Positions 12,601 through 24,542 of a stretch of DNA of 64,000 bases are shown in pieces; the first letter of the stretch is position 1; the number at the start of each line of letters is the position of its first letter. A program made the translations under genes and the position numbers. The notes under the pieces are model-generated. The model did not search any database. It saw only the letters and a program-made list of their open reading frames with translations, and was not told the DNA's origin. The DNA comes from Dastarcus helophoroides (Eukaryota > Arthropoda > Insecta > Coleoptera > Bothrideridae), in the NCBI GenBank assembly GCA_028583605.1, contig CM053337.1:14837639-14901638 (forward strand). The letters are read 5' to 3'.

Positions 12601-13420
12601 ATTTAATTTAAAAATGTTAACTTTTTTCTGAATTTACAATTTCTTTCGAAATTCCGATTTTTACAAAATATTGTCTCTTTAATTTCAGCTTTCAAATTTT
12701 AAACTCGGGTTTCACGGGTTGAACGGTTTAATTTCTTTAAATTTGTTGCTTGGTTTCAAAATTCGGATTTTTTCAAAATTCGGATTTTTCCAAAATTCGG
12801 ATTTTTTCAAAATTCGGATTTTTTCAAAATTTGAATTTTTTTCAAAATTTGGGTTTTTTCATAATTCTGACTCAAAATTTCGATATTTTTTTCTCAAAAG
12901 TTGGACCAATTCAAAATGTTGATTTCCCAAATTTCAGGCTTTTCGTCTAAATTTCGACTTTTTTTCAAAATGTTGACTTTCGGAATTTATTTATTTCTTC
13001 GCAATTTTATTTTCCCTAATTTCGATATTTTTCCCAATTTCAATATTTTGCAAAATAAGGATTTTTTTCAAAATAAGGATTTTTCAAAATAAGGATTTTT
13101 TCAAAATAAGGATTTTTTCAAAATAAGGATTTTTTTCAAAATTTAGATGTTTCAAAATTTAGATGTTTCAAAATTTAGATGTTTCAAAATTTAGATTTTT
13201 CAAAATTTAGATTTTTCAAAATTTAGATTTTCAAAATTTAAGATTTTTCAAAATTTAAGATTTTTCAAAATTTAGATTTTTCAAAATTTGGATTTTCAAA
13301 AAAGTTAGATTTTTTCAAAATTTAGATTTTGTCAAAATTTTGATCATTTTCCTAAATATACTAATTCTAAAGCTGACCTTTTTTCAAATTTTCGTGCTTT
13401 TCGAACTTGTTTTTTTTTTC
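12600..13420. repeat. 16-19-bp minisatellite cluster
   Basis: Successive homogeneous runs are visible: TTCAAAATTCGGATTTTT (from about 12765), TTTTTTCAAAATAAGGA (about 13045-13135), then TTTCAAAATTTAGATG and TTTTTCAAAATTTAGA (about 13135-13340). Each run drifts into the next, as expected for local slippage and unequal exchange. It ends about 260 bases upstream of the MIF4G gene start. Confidence 0.85.
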
Positions 13421-13677
13421 AAAATTACCGTACGATTGGCATCCTACGTGCATGTCGTGCTTTATTTGGCTTAACAAAGCCATAGAATAGAGAAACAGTC
13501 TCTGAACCGAGCTGTCGCTCATGTACTTTTTCAATAGGAATAAAAATTGATGCATTTGTTGCCACTTCCTTAAATGTCAAAAACAAAAATAAGCTGCAAG
13601 TGTGAGGTTACGCGTCATATTATTGAACATAATTTAATCTTATTGTAATTATAAAACGGATTGATTTCTATTAAAAT

Positions 13678-15500
13678 ATGGCTTCGAAAGGTACCGGCAG
13701 GGGCCGAGGATGGTTAAATTTGGTAAACGCGAAACCGGCCAAACCCGGGGACGGTGTTGAAATAAAAGCGCCTTGTGTCGAAGATGCGGCGTTCGTTGAA
13801 GAGAAAGTGGAGAAATACGGATCAAATAATAAAGACTATTCGGATCTGGTTAAGAGCTTTAGTTGCTTAGATATAGAAGACGACGGTATCGAATTAAATA
13901 GAAAAATCAAGCATATTTTAGAAACTTGGAATAGAGTATGTGATACAGAAGAAGAAGTATCGTAAGTTGCCGTCTCGTGTTATCCACGCGTGTGACATTG
14001 GTTGGGTTTTAGGCAAGGTTTTAGTGAAATACACAGGGCGTGCCTAAAGGAAGAGAGTGGAGCCGCGAAATTGGCTATATTTACAGCAGCTAATTCGATA
14101 AATAATAAAAATCAGGAAGTACGGAATGTAAGATTAAAAGCGCTCTTCATCAAGCAGGCGCAGGAAAATTTTGAGAGTATGTAAAAGTACGTTTTCGTTC
14201 GTTTGTAAAATTGTTGCTTTCAGACAGGGAATTGTTACAAAAAACTTCGCTTGCAATGTTCAGGAATAGTGTACGTTTTTTGGGGGAGCTCGCCAGCAGA
14301 TTTCGATCATCTAATGGCAGTCCGTATACCTTTTTGGCGGAGCCACTTATGACGTATTTAGAAATGTTGCTCAACTCGAAAGACTCTGTGGATATTGCGT
14401 TGTTTACGAAGCTGGTAGGTCAAATGGTTCAGTATCAGTCGCCCCATTATAATGCTGAAAAGTGAACTGGGTTCGGTGATAGCAAATATTTTTAGAAACA
14501 TCGTGGAATTTTTAGTGTCTTGTATGTATTGTTAATAGAGTTTCATAGTTATGATTATTCTAATTGGGAATTGGGAAAATCAATTTTTTAATTAATGGAA
14601 CTCCTTTTGCAAATAAAAATGATATTTGCTTACATAATGATAAATGTGAAATCGCCGATTTATTTGGCAAAACGAACATTATATAAAATGTGGATTGTTC
14701 AAATAATTGTTGTATCTGATTTCTTCTTGAAACTGGTCTCATCATAGAGGCGTTTACTATAATAGAATAATAGATTTTTTTGTAGATATCTATTAATGGC
14801 GATATGCTGCTTAATCCTCAACTCGTTGACCGTCTACACAAAATAACCAACACTTTGAGGCAGTTGGTGGTTTTGGAAACCAACCTTACCAACAAGGATC
14901 GACTGTGGTTGATGTTAGCCTTAGAAATCGTTCTTTCCGAATGCAAACCGATGTCTTTAGAAGCATACAACTTTTATAAAGAGCAGTTGGGTGAGGAGCA
15001 AGTCAATGTAATTAGGGTATGCTTTGTTATCCGAATTCCCTTAAGTCATATTTATTCGCTTTATTTAGCACGAGAATACATCCGCCGTTGCTCCCAGTTC
15101 TACGGTCAACAGCGAGCCGCAGCCAGTGAAGAAATCCAAGAGTTATAAGAATCACATAGAACATAATATGTTGAATGTTGCTAACAACAGTGAGATTAAA
15201 GGGCGAACCAAATTTAAAACCAAGGAACAAGGCCATACATGGTTCGACGTTAACAACAGCCAGATGAAAGAGCAACCCGATGAAGTGGTGGTATATGATC
15301 CATGGAGCACCCATAACAACAGTGAGATGAAAGAGCGATCCAAGATTAAACCCGAGAAACAAGTGGCACAGGATATGTGGTACGAAGGCCCTAACAAGAG
15401 CGAGATGAAAGGACGACCTATCTTGGGGGTGGGCGCTCGCTTGCATAAAACTGTTGATAAGGCGAAAACGTGGACTGAAAGAGAAAATTGGTCAAAATAA
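13678..15500 (+). CDS. MIF4G domain-containing protein (MIF4GD/CTIF/PAIP1-like)
   Basis: Five exons with GT-AG junctions: 13678-13961, 14013-14176, 14224-14414, 14786-15016, 15069-15500. They join in frame to 433 residues. Residues 1 to about 55 are polar, with GRGRGWLNL near the start. Residues from about 60 to 290 read as a helical MIF4G-type repeat, with FLGELASRF, LLNPQLVDRLHKI and DRLWLMLALEIVLSE resembling the end of MIF4GD proteins. MIF4G domains are eIF4G-type scaffolds in translation initiation and mRNA metabolism; that role is inferred from the fold. Residues 291-433 are a charged tail with four NNSEMK-like repeats (near 329, 352, 373 and 399) ending in a GARLHK segment. The start is the first ATG in frame after AT-rich leader. 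The stop codon overlaps an AATAAA hexamer (15496-15501). Which MIF4G subfamily this is cannot be settled by eye. Confidence 0.8.
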
Positions 15501-15739
15501 ATACTCTGAGTATAATGACAGATTTGAGAAGGATTATGGATAATGAAACAGTGGGACGATTTGTAGAGCGTGTTTTATTAAGTGTTTTTTTTATATATAT
15601 CGGAGATATATTGAATTTACATTTAGATTTTTTTACATCATGTTTATATATGTAAGGTGTATAGATTTGTAGTATGAAACGCTGGTTGAAATATTTATAT
15701 ATTTAGGAAATTGCTGTAAATGTTGTATTTAGAGATGGG

Positions 15740-16085
15740 CCAACTTGGAAATATTTCAAATGGATTTAATCGGTTTCAAGCCAAGTTAATCGGTTTCAAA
15801 TCGAGTTAATTGGTTTCAGATCAAGTTAATCGGTTTGAAATTGAGTTAATCAGTTTCAAATTGAGTTAATCGGTTTCAAATCGAGTTGATTGGTCTCAAA
15901 TTGAGTTAATTGGTTTCAAATCGAGTCAATTGGTTTCAAACAGTTTCAAACCGAGTTAATGAGTTTGAAATATTTCTAATCAATCAAGTTGACCGGTTTA
16001 ACTTGAAAAGAAGTGGTTTCATAAATCGAGTTGACCGGTTTAACTTAAAAAGAAGTGGTTCGATAAATCGAGTTGACCATCTCCA
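15740..16085. repeat. 20-bp tandem repeat downstream of the MIF4G gene
   Basis: About ten copies of AATCGGTTTCAAATCGAGTT and close variants run from about 15765 to 15965. They are followed by two ~42-base units containing CGAGTTGACCGGTTTAACTT. The array starts about 240 bases after the stop codon, so part of it may lie in the 3' untranslated region. Confidence 0.85.
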
Positions 16086-17108
16086 GCTGTATTGTTAATT
16101 TTGTCAGTAATGTGAATTGTTTATTTCAAGATTTTAACTGATTATAAGATGCAGCTTAATTTGAAGCATTTTAACGAACTATGTTTTATAATTTAACCTG
16201 TATTTTATTTATTTTAAATTGATTGTAAAAGATTGAACAAAAAATAGATTTTGATGAATAATTTTATATTTTGTGTAATGTAAATGAAGTGTTTTTTTTT
16301 TAGTCAACATGTACATGTTCATTTTAATAATGATCTGCAGATAAATGTATAAATACAATTAAAACTCTTTTCACATGCAACCTTAAAATAGCTTAAATTA
16401 TGTCGATGTTAGGAAACGAAAGATTTTTTGAGTTAACCCTGGCTGTTGCCAAAACTAAAAACGAAATTTGTAGAAGAGAACCAACTTCGGATATCGAAAT
16501 TTCTCAAAATGTTTTTCTCGCTATTTTTACTTTATTTGTAAATTCTGACAACCTCGAAATTTCGTAAAAAATGTTGAAATTTCCCATATTTTTATTATGT
16601 CGACCCAATTCATCGATATTCTGGCCTAATTCTAAGAAAATTAACAAATTGTTAAAAACAAAAAAGAAAAATTGTAAGGAAGAGTCGAAATTTTTTAAAT
16701 TATTTTCTTTACGACTACTTTGTAAATTTTGGCACAAACTCGAAATTCCCAAAGACATATTCTTCATTAGAATTTCGATCTAATTTAAAAAAAAAAAAAA
16801 AGACAATTTCTAGAAAATGATCAATTTGGGAGAGAATAAATTTTTAAAGTTATTGATCTCATTTTTCAACTTTTTTATTCAAAGTTGAATTTTCCTAAAA
16901 ATTACAATTTCGATATATTTGAGCGAATATGGGAATCCCTCAGACTTCTTTCTATTACGAATTAAAACAGTAAAATCGAAATTTAGTCATAAATCTTGAA
17001 TTCGTTTTATAAATGGAATTTTTCCCAAAATTTCGATTCTTTTATGACAATTCTTCAAAACTTTTTTGCTAAAACTTCAAATCTTTTTCTAAAGCTTCAA
17101 CCATATTT
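16085..17108. other. AT-rich intergenic DNA
   Basis: No gene or ordered repeat is recognised. TCGAAATTTC words become more frequent towards the right end. Several AATAAA hexamers occur but none can be assigned to a transcript. Confidence 0.4.
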
Positions 17109-17250
17109 CTCTCTGAAGATGACAGCTTGGCTGTCGAAACGCGTTAGAGCAACCTTTGTTGTTTTTTAATTTTTCTTGGTTTCAGGGGACAAGTTTTGTG
17201 TTTCAATTTTTGAAGATAACCAAGGACCAGTCCATTCTATCAAACATATT
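17109..17250 (+). mobile_element. Foldback-family repeat, single arm
   Basis: The segment carries the family's ordered blocks: CTCTCTGAAGATGACAGC, GGCTGTCGAAACGCGTTAG, AGCAACCTTTGTTG, CTTGGTTTCAGGGGACAAG, then GAAGATAACCAAGGACCAGTC. Other copies lie near 28.7, 34.0, 44.7, 55.0-55.4 and 62.9-63.25 kb, some as two arms in inverted orientation. Positions 17109-17149 can be drawn as a hammerhead-like core (see findings). No protein is encoded. Confidence 0.75.
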
Positions 17251-17299
17251 TCATTTTAATTTCAAACATCCGGATTTATATTAGAGAGTTGAGTTTAAG

Positions 17300-20200
17300 T
17301 GAAGTCGATAAATTCGACTTTGATGTTTTAAGCAAAAAAATTAATAATTTAAGATTTAAAATCAGAATTTCAGAAAAAGTGAAAATAACTTGACAAAAAC
17401 GAAATTTCGAGAGGAAGGTCGAAATTTCGAGAATAAAAATCGAAATTTAAGAAAAAACTCAAAATTTCGAGAAAAAAGTTGAAATTTCGCAAAAAAAAGT
17501 CGAAACTTCGAGCTTAAAATCGAAATTTGGGAAAAAAAGTCGAAATTTCTAAAAATAATATTTTTTTAATCGACGTTCCTTCTACGCCTTCGCAACATTT
17601 CGAAAAAGTTGAGATTTCCAGGAAAAAGTCGAAATTTCCAGGAAAAAAGTCGAATTTTGAGAGAAAAAAATCGAAATTTAAAAACAAATCGAAATTTTAA
17701 GAAAAAAAAGTCGAAATTTCGAATTTAAAGTCAACATTTCTAGAAAAATGACGAAATTTCGATATTAAAGTCAACATTTTGAGAAAAAAGTCGAAATTTG
17801 AGAAAAACGTCGAAATTTCGAAATATTTCAAGAAAAAAGTCGAAATTTGTGAAAAAATTTGAGATTTCCAGAAAAAAATCGAAATTTCGAGAAAAAAAAG
17901 TCAAAATTTTAAGAAAAAAGTCGAAATTTTGAGAAAAAAAATCGAAATTTGCGAGAAAAGTCGTAATTTCGAGAAAAAAAGTCGAAATTTTGGGAAAAAT
18001 ATCGAAATGTCGATATTAAGGTCAAAAATTCGAGAAAAAAGTTGAAATTTGAAAAAAAGAACGAAATTTCGGGAAACAGATCGAAATTTTGAGAAAAAAT
18101 CGAAATTTGAGAAAAAAGTCAAAATTTCGAGAAAAAAGTCGATATTTCGAGAAAAAAGTCGAAATCTCGAGAAAAAAATGTCGAAATTTTGCGAAAAAAG
18201 TTGAAATTTTCAGAAAAAAATCGAAATTTCGAAAAAAAAAATCGCAAATTGCGAGCAAAATCGAAATTTCGAGAAAAAAAAGTCGAAATTTTCAGAAAAA
18301 AGTCGAAATTTCAAGAAAAAGGTCGAAATTTCGAATTGTTTCGAGAAATTTCGACTTTTGTCGCAAATTTTGTCGAAATTTCGAAAAAAAAATCTCAATA
18401 TGCGAGAAAAATCGAAATTCCCAGAAAAAAGTCGAAATTTAAGAAAATATCGAAATTTTGAGAAAAAAAAAGTCGAAATTTTGAGTTTAAAGTCGACATT
18501 TCGAGAAAAATGTCAAATTTCGAGAAAAAAAATCGAAATTTTGCAAAAAAAAGTCGAAATTTTCAGAAAAGTCGAAATTTCGAAAAAAAAATCGCAATTT
18601 GCGAGAAAAATCGAAATTTCGAGAAAGAAAAGTCGAAAATTTGGGTTTACGTCGAAATTTCAAGAAAAAAGTCGAAATTTCGAAATGTTTCGAGAAAAAA
18701 ATCGAAATTTCAGAAAAAAGTCGAAATTTCGCGAAAAAAAGTCGAAATTTCGCGAAAAAAAGGTCGAAATTTCCAGACAAAAATCGAAATTTCGACTTTT
18801 GTCGCAAATTTTGTCGAAATTTCGAAAAAAAAATCTCAATTTGCCAAAAAAATCGAAATTTCGAGAAAAAAATCGAAATTCTCAGAAAAAAAGTCGAATT
18901 TTGAGAAAAGAAGTCGAAATTTAAGAAAATAACCAAATTTTGAAAAAAAAAAGTCGAAATTTTGAGTTTAAAGTCGACATTTCGAGAAAAATGTCGTAAT
19001 TTCGAGAAAAAAAGTCGATTTTTTCAGATAAAAGTCAAAATTTCGAAAAAAAATCGCAATTTGCGAGAAAAATCGAAATTTCGAGAAAAAAAAGTCGAAA
19101 TTTCGAATTGTTTCGAGAAAAAAATCAAAATTTGACAAAATAGTCGAGATTTCGAGAAAAAAGTCGAAATTTCGCGAAAAAACAGTCGAAATTTCCAGAC
19201 AAAAATCGAAATGTCGACTTTTGTCGCAAATTTTGTCGAAATTTCTAAAAAAAATCTCAATTTGCGAGAAAAATCGAAATTTCGAGAAAAAAATCGAAAT
19301 TCCCAGAAAAAAGTCGAATTTTGAGAAAAAAGTTGAAATTTTGAGAAAAAAAAAGTCGAAATTTTGAGTTTAAAGTCGACATTTCAAGAAAAATGTCGAA
19401 ATTTCGATATTAAAGTCAAAATTTCGAGAAAAAAGTCGAAATTTGTGTAAAACGTTGAGATTTCAAGAAAAAAGTCGAAATTTCGAAATATTTCGAGAAA
19501 AAAGTCGAAATTTAAGAAAAAAAAGTGGAAATTTCGAGAAAAAAATCTAAATTTGCGAGAAAAGTCAAAATTACGAGAAAAAAATCGAAATTCCCAGAAA
19601 AAAGTCGAAATTCAGAAAATATCGAAATTTTGAGAAAAAAGTCGAAATTTTGAGAAAAAAAAGTCGAAATTTTGAGAAAAAAAAGTCGAAATTTTGAGTT
19701 TAGAGTCGACATTTCGAGAAAATGTCGAAATTTCAAGAAAAAAAGCCGAAATTTCGCGAAAAAGTCGAAATTTTCAGAAAAAAGTCTAAATTTCGAAAAA
19801 AAATCGAAATTTCGAGAAAAATACTCGAAATTTCGAATTGTTTCGAGAAAATGGTCGAGATTTCGATAAAAAAGACGAAATTTCGCGAAAAAAAGTCGAA
19901 ATTTCGAGAAAAAAACTCGAAATTTCGAATTGTTTCGAGAAAAAAATCGAAATTTGAGAAAATGGTCGAGATTTCGAGAAAAAAGTCAAAATTTCGAGAA
20001 AAAAAAATCTAAATTTGCGAGAAAAATCGAAATTTCGAGAAAAAAATCGAAATTCCCAGAAAAAAGTCGAATTTTGAGAAAAAAAAGTCGAAATTTAAGA
20101 AAATATCGAAATTTTGAGGAAAAAAAAAGTCGAAATTTTGAGTTTAAAGTCGACATTTCGAGAAAAATGTCGATATTTAGAGAAATATGTCGAAATTTCG

Positions 20201-20620
20201 ATACTAAAGTCAAAATTTCGAAAAAAAAGTCGAAATTTTAGAAAAACGTTGAGATTTCAAGAAAAAAGTCGAAATTTCGAAATATTTCGAGAAAAAAGTC
20301 GAAATTTAAGAAAAAAAGTCGAGATTTTGAGAGAAAAAATGGAAATTTTCGAGAAAAGTCGAAATTTCACGACAAAAAGTCGAAATTTTGAGAAAAAAAG
20401 TCGAAATTTTGAGTTTAAAGTCGAAATTTTGAAAAAAATATTGAAATGTCGATATTAAGGTCAAAATTTCGACAATAAAGTTGAATTTGAAAAAAAAAAC
20501 GCAATTTCGGGAAAAAGGGTCGAAATTTCGGGAAAAAGGGTCGAAATTTCGAGAAAAAATCGAAATTGAGAAATAAGTTTAAATTTCAAAAAAAAAGTCG
20601 AAATTTCGAAATATTTGAGG
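17300..20620. repeat. Higher-order purine-rich satellite (GTCGAAATTT family)
   Basis: Sub-units of about 20 bases (AAAAAAGTCGAAATTTCGAG) are arranged in larger repeats. The landmark TCGACTTTTGTCGCAAATTT recurs at about 18352, 18797 and 19215, and GAGTTTAAAGTCGACATTTC recurs near 18483, 18965, 19367, 19697 and 20140, giving a higher-order period of about 330-480 bases. The + strand is purine-rich almost throughout. Long K/E/R/S-rich or F/S-rich frames on both strands are a by-product of this composition. Confidence 0.88.
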
Positions 20621-20639
20621 GTCCAGCTCGTTGGTTTTG

Positions 20640-21661
20640 GCCCAAACAACTGAAACCGAAATTCGGCTAATCTCTATTAATTTTGATTGAAAAAGGGGGT
20701 GCTATATTTAGAAAGAGAATGTATTATATAGAATTTTAAATAAAAAAATTGAAGCGTTGTGAATCATCTAAAATTCAAGCATTATTTACATCCAACTTTT
20801 TTATCGATGAGATCGCTCGGAGGATAACTCAAATAATACATATAATCACAGATAAGTAATTATCTATTATCTGCAATGATTAATATGACAAACTTATCCA
20901 TAATACATCCCAAATGTATTTACATAAGACAAAATACATATTATTTTCAGCTATACTACCCAAACAAAGTTTACTTTGGCCAATTTATATGAATTTTAAG
21001 CAGTACTGCGATTTCATTTAACTAAAATGGAACATAATTTCCAAGTTATTGCAATATAACTTCCAAGTTATTACAACATAACTTCCAAATTATGTAGCAA
21101 AAGTTACCTTTTACGGAACAAATCGTCGTTGCAGACGCTTTTGAGGCGAGCAACAAAACGTAGCATACTTTTTGTTGGCTAGTGTAACCAATGTTCGAAT
21201 TACCGCCGGCGGATTGTCGACAGGTAATTTCGTAGGCAAACAGTGTAAAGTTGCAATGTTTGTGGAATAATACATAAGCTGTGGGACGCTGATTAATTTT
21301 TTGTCGATGTGAAGGTAGAAGTCCTGTGTGGCCAACTAGAAACGCATTCAAGTAAGATTCTCTGCCTCTGATTTCATTTGAAACTTAAATGAACGAATTA
21401 ATCTAAGATTAGAGCACCTACTCACTATTCTACTAAACTACTTCAACAAGATATGTATTTTGTACCGTCAAGAATTTTTACCAAATAAAACTTCTGATTA
21501 AGCTAATAATAACGCTATTGTTGTAATTAATGAGTCATTAAGTTGTTTATGTTAATATTACATTGTTATAGAAAGAAAAAAAGGATTAAACTCGAAATTT
21601 CGTTTTTAATCTCGATATATTTGACTTTAATTAATTTAAATTTTCGCGGGCGTACACAATC
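20640..21661. other. Intergenic DNA, no gene recognised
   Basis: Mixed AT-rich sequence. GCAATATAACTTCCAAGTTA-like words repeat three times at about 21035-21095. Short frames on the minus strand near 21046-21351 have no recognised similarity. The right end carries one copy of a dispersed repeat (TTTAAATTTTCGCGG..) that also occurs at 25380. Confidence 0.4.
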
Positions 21662-22364
21662 TAGAGATGATCGACATTCATCGATGGTGAATGAACATCG
21701 ATGTTAAGTGGAAAAACATCGATGTTTTAATATCGATGTTAAGTTTTCGATAATATTGATACATCGATGTTATGAGAATAAAATCGGAACATCGATGTCG
21801 GTACACTCTAAGTCTAGGGTTAGGTCATCTAGCGTGATTAGGTGTAACAAATGTTGCTATTAGTACTATTTCACCTTCACCCAATTTACACTAGATGTCG
21901 CTAATCGATGTAACCAAATTAAAACCAACAAAATAAAAAACTGTCAATTTCAAGCTATGGTCAACTTTTCTTCTTATCTAAGAATAAAGTGGGAGCGAGT
22001 GTTAATAGAACTTAATTTTTTTTAGTAATGAAACTTCGGAAACGAAATAATAGGTATCACAGACTATACAGTTAGTTTCTCTATGATAGGTATAGTAAAT
22101 CTACTCTACATTGTACTCTATGTCTGTCCAGTAAACTCAAACTTTTGCAGTAATGTAACCCAACAATCTACCATGAATTTGCTTACGTCGCTTACTATTG
22201 TATTCTATTGTATAGTGAAATGGATTGTTTTTTTTTTTTACCTAAAACATCGATGTTTTTGGACATCGATATTTTTCTTTCGATATTCATCGTACATCGA
22301 TACTTTTGAACCGATGTTAATATTGATGTCAATATCGATGTTTTTCTAATATCGATCATCCCTA
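21662..22364. mobile_element. hAT-like MITE with ATCGAT clusters (703 bp)
   Basis: The ends form inverted repeats: the left reads TAGAGATGATCGACAT and the right, reversed, reads TAGGGATGATCGATAT. Directly outside are ACACAATC (21654-21661) and ACACAATT (22365-22372), an 8-bp target-site duplication with one mismatch; 8 bp is typical of the hAT superfamily. A related copy of the flanking repeat at about 25380-25500 lacks the insert and shows the empty site. Both inner ends are packed with ACATCGATGT-type palindromes. No transposase frame is present, so the element is non-autonomous. Confidence 0.8.
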
Positions 22365-22372
22365 ACACAATT

Positions 22373-23548
22373 CTCAACATGGCTGACTCCACTGAAGCTC
22401 AACGATTTTACTTCAGGATCAAAGGTACCGACACTTCTTGTCGCCACTGTATGCGTAAGCTATTGCATAACAATGTTTCCAACCAATGAGTCCAACATGA
22501 AGAATAAACGGCTTAAATATATATTATTTTCACAAGCAATATTAACAATTTAATAATATTTCAGCAAAAGTTAACATAAAATATAAAAGAATCACTCCCA
22601 AAAAAGACCGACAACAAACCAAATTATTTAATAACATTTAGGTTAGGATTTTAAGAACACAGAACACTTTTAGGAAATGTCACAGGGCTGCCACATGATC
22701 ATATCGTTTCGTTTTCCTCTTTATGGCCTTTATCCTTAGGACAATTTGCCAGCACATTCTAACAAGACTAGTCGGGACGCTTAGCAAAAAGCATCTGAGC
22801 TTAAGCCCATATCCCTTCAATATATAAATATAAATAAACATCATTCACTTATTAACAATATCTGTATCAAACATTTAATAAAAATTCAAAGATGACTAAG
22901 ATATTATCCGATTCTACACAGGAACACATGTTTGCGCCCGGCTATCACCGTGACCGGAACGCGAAGCCTGATCATATTTAAATATTACTATAAAACACTA
23001 TTGACGGTTGGCAGTAGAGTACGTTCGGTAGTTTCGATTTTTAATAACCAAAATTTCGAGTTTCTCTTGAAATTACGAGTTTCTCTCGAAATTACGAGTT
23101 TCTTTCGAAATTACGAGTTTCTCTCGAAATTACGAGTTTCTCTCGAAATTTCAAAGTTAGAGTCGAAATTTTTAAATTTAAGCCAAAATTTCGACGTTAA
23201 TTTCGAATATTAGGCCGAAATTTTAACAAGAAAGTCCAAATTTCGGCTAATCTCGCAATTTCTGGGAAATGTTGAAATTTCGACTTTTAATTCGAAATCG
23301 TTGATTAAATCATCGATTCAATCAGAAATTGAATTGATTAGTTAATCAATCTCGAAATTTATAACTTTCAATTACCGCTTCTACAGAGCGATCGAAAATG
23401 ATTGACCGGTTCTGAACGCAGCCTGTCCCCATTGCTATCAAAACTAATTTCCGTTGTCTTCCTCGTAGAAACCTGGCATCGAACACTCTGACAAGGGGAT
23501 GGCTTGCAAACCTACAAATGACGAAATATTGTATTAATTTTTAATGTT
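22373..23548. other. Dispersed-repeat DNA with a short 19-bp array
   Basis: The left part continues the repeat that was split by the MITE (CAACATGGCTGACTCCACTG onward). Around 23050-23155 about five copies of CGAAATTACGAGTTTCTCT occur in tandem. No gene is recognised. Confidence 0.5.
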
Positions 23549-24542
23549 ATTAATTGTTGTCGTTGATTGAATATGTATTCAGTCAACGTTGTTGCGAAAT
23601 GTCAAATCAATATTTGAACTGTTGCTTTCTTTAGGTTGGCATTAAAGGTTGTTTATGATGTGTTGCCAGTGATAACGGAATTCCGCTATTGGTAGCGACT
23701 TTTGAAGTATTTAGCGGCGTAGCGGCGGCGACGATTAAGTAGCGAAATTTTGAGGGCGCCCGAATTTCTACATTTTAATTTTAAAAACCAAGTCAAGGTT
23801 AAAAAACTTACATGACGATTTATTCAGTGGTGTCATCTGACCGAGAGCAGTTAACAACAATTTTACGTGTAGAAAGTCAATCACAATCATTGCAGAAATC
23901 TTTCGAAAATTTAATTATTAATTTTTCTTATCGTGGGAGCTTAAACGAGGTAGGTCGTAGCGAACGTAACACCAATGGTTTTACAACAACTTTATTACTT
24001 TTTAATGCAAGAAAATACAAAAAAACGCGGGACATTAATTGTTGTCGTTGATTGAATATGTGTTCAGTCAACGTTGTTGCGAAATGTCAAATCAATATTT
24101 GAATTGTTGCTTTCATTAGGTTGGCATTAAAGGTTGTTTATGATCAGTGTTGCCAGTGGTAACGGAATTCCGCTATTGGTAGCGACTTTTGAAGTATTTA
24201 GCGGCGTAGCGGCGGCGACGATAAAGTAGCGGAAATTTGAGGGCGCCCGAATTTCTACATTTTAATTTTAAAAACCAAGTCAAGGTTAAAAAACTTACAT
24301 GACGATTTATTCAGTGGTGTCATCTGACCGAGAGCAGTTAACAACAATTTTACGTGTAGAAACTCAATCAAAATACATGTAGAAAGTCAATCACAATCAT
24401 TGCAGAAATCTTTCGAAAATTTAATTTTTATTTTTCTTATCGTGGGAGCTTAAACGGGGTAGGTCGTAGCGAACGTAACACCAATGGTTTTACAACAACT
24501 TTATTACTTTTTAATGTAAGAAAATACAAAAAAACGCGGGAC
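23549..24542. repeat. ~490-bp tandem duplication
   Basis: Unit 1 (about 23549-24033) and unit 2 (about 24034-24542) both start TTAATTGTTGTCGTTGATTG and end AAATACAAAAAAACGCGGGAC, with only scattered differences. Unit 2 carries an extra 24-base duplication around the CATGTAGAAAGTCAATCA segment. Both contain TAGCGGCGTAGCGGCGGCGA. No coding region is recognised, although an open frame (23812-24051) runs across the junction. Confidence 0.88.

Noticed and set aside
17901..20458. Many long K/E/R/S-rich (+) and F/S-rich (-) open frames
   Set aside because: They arise from the GTCGAAATTT satellite on both strands.
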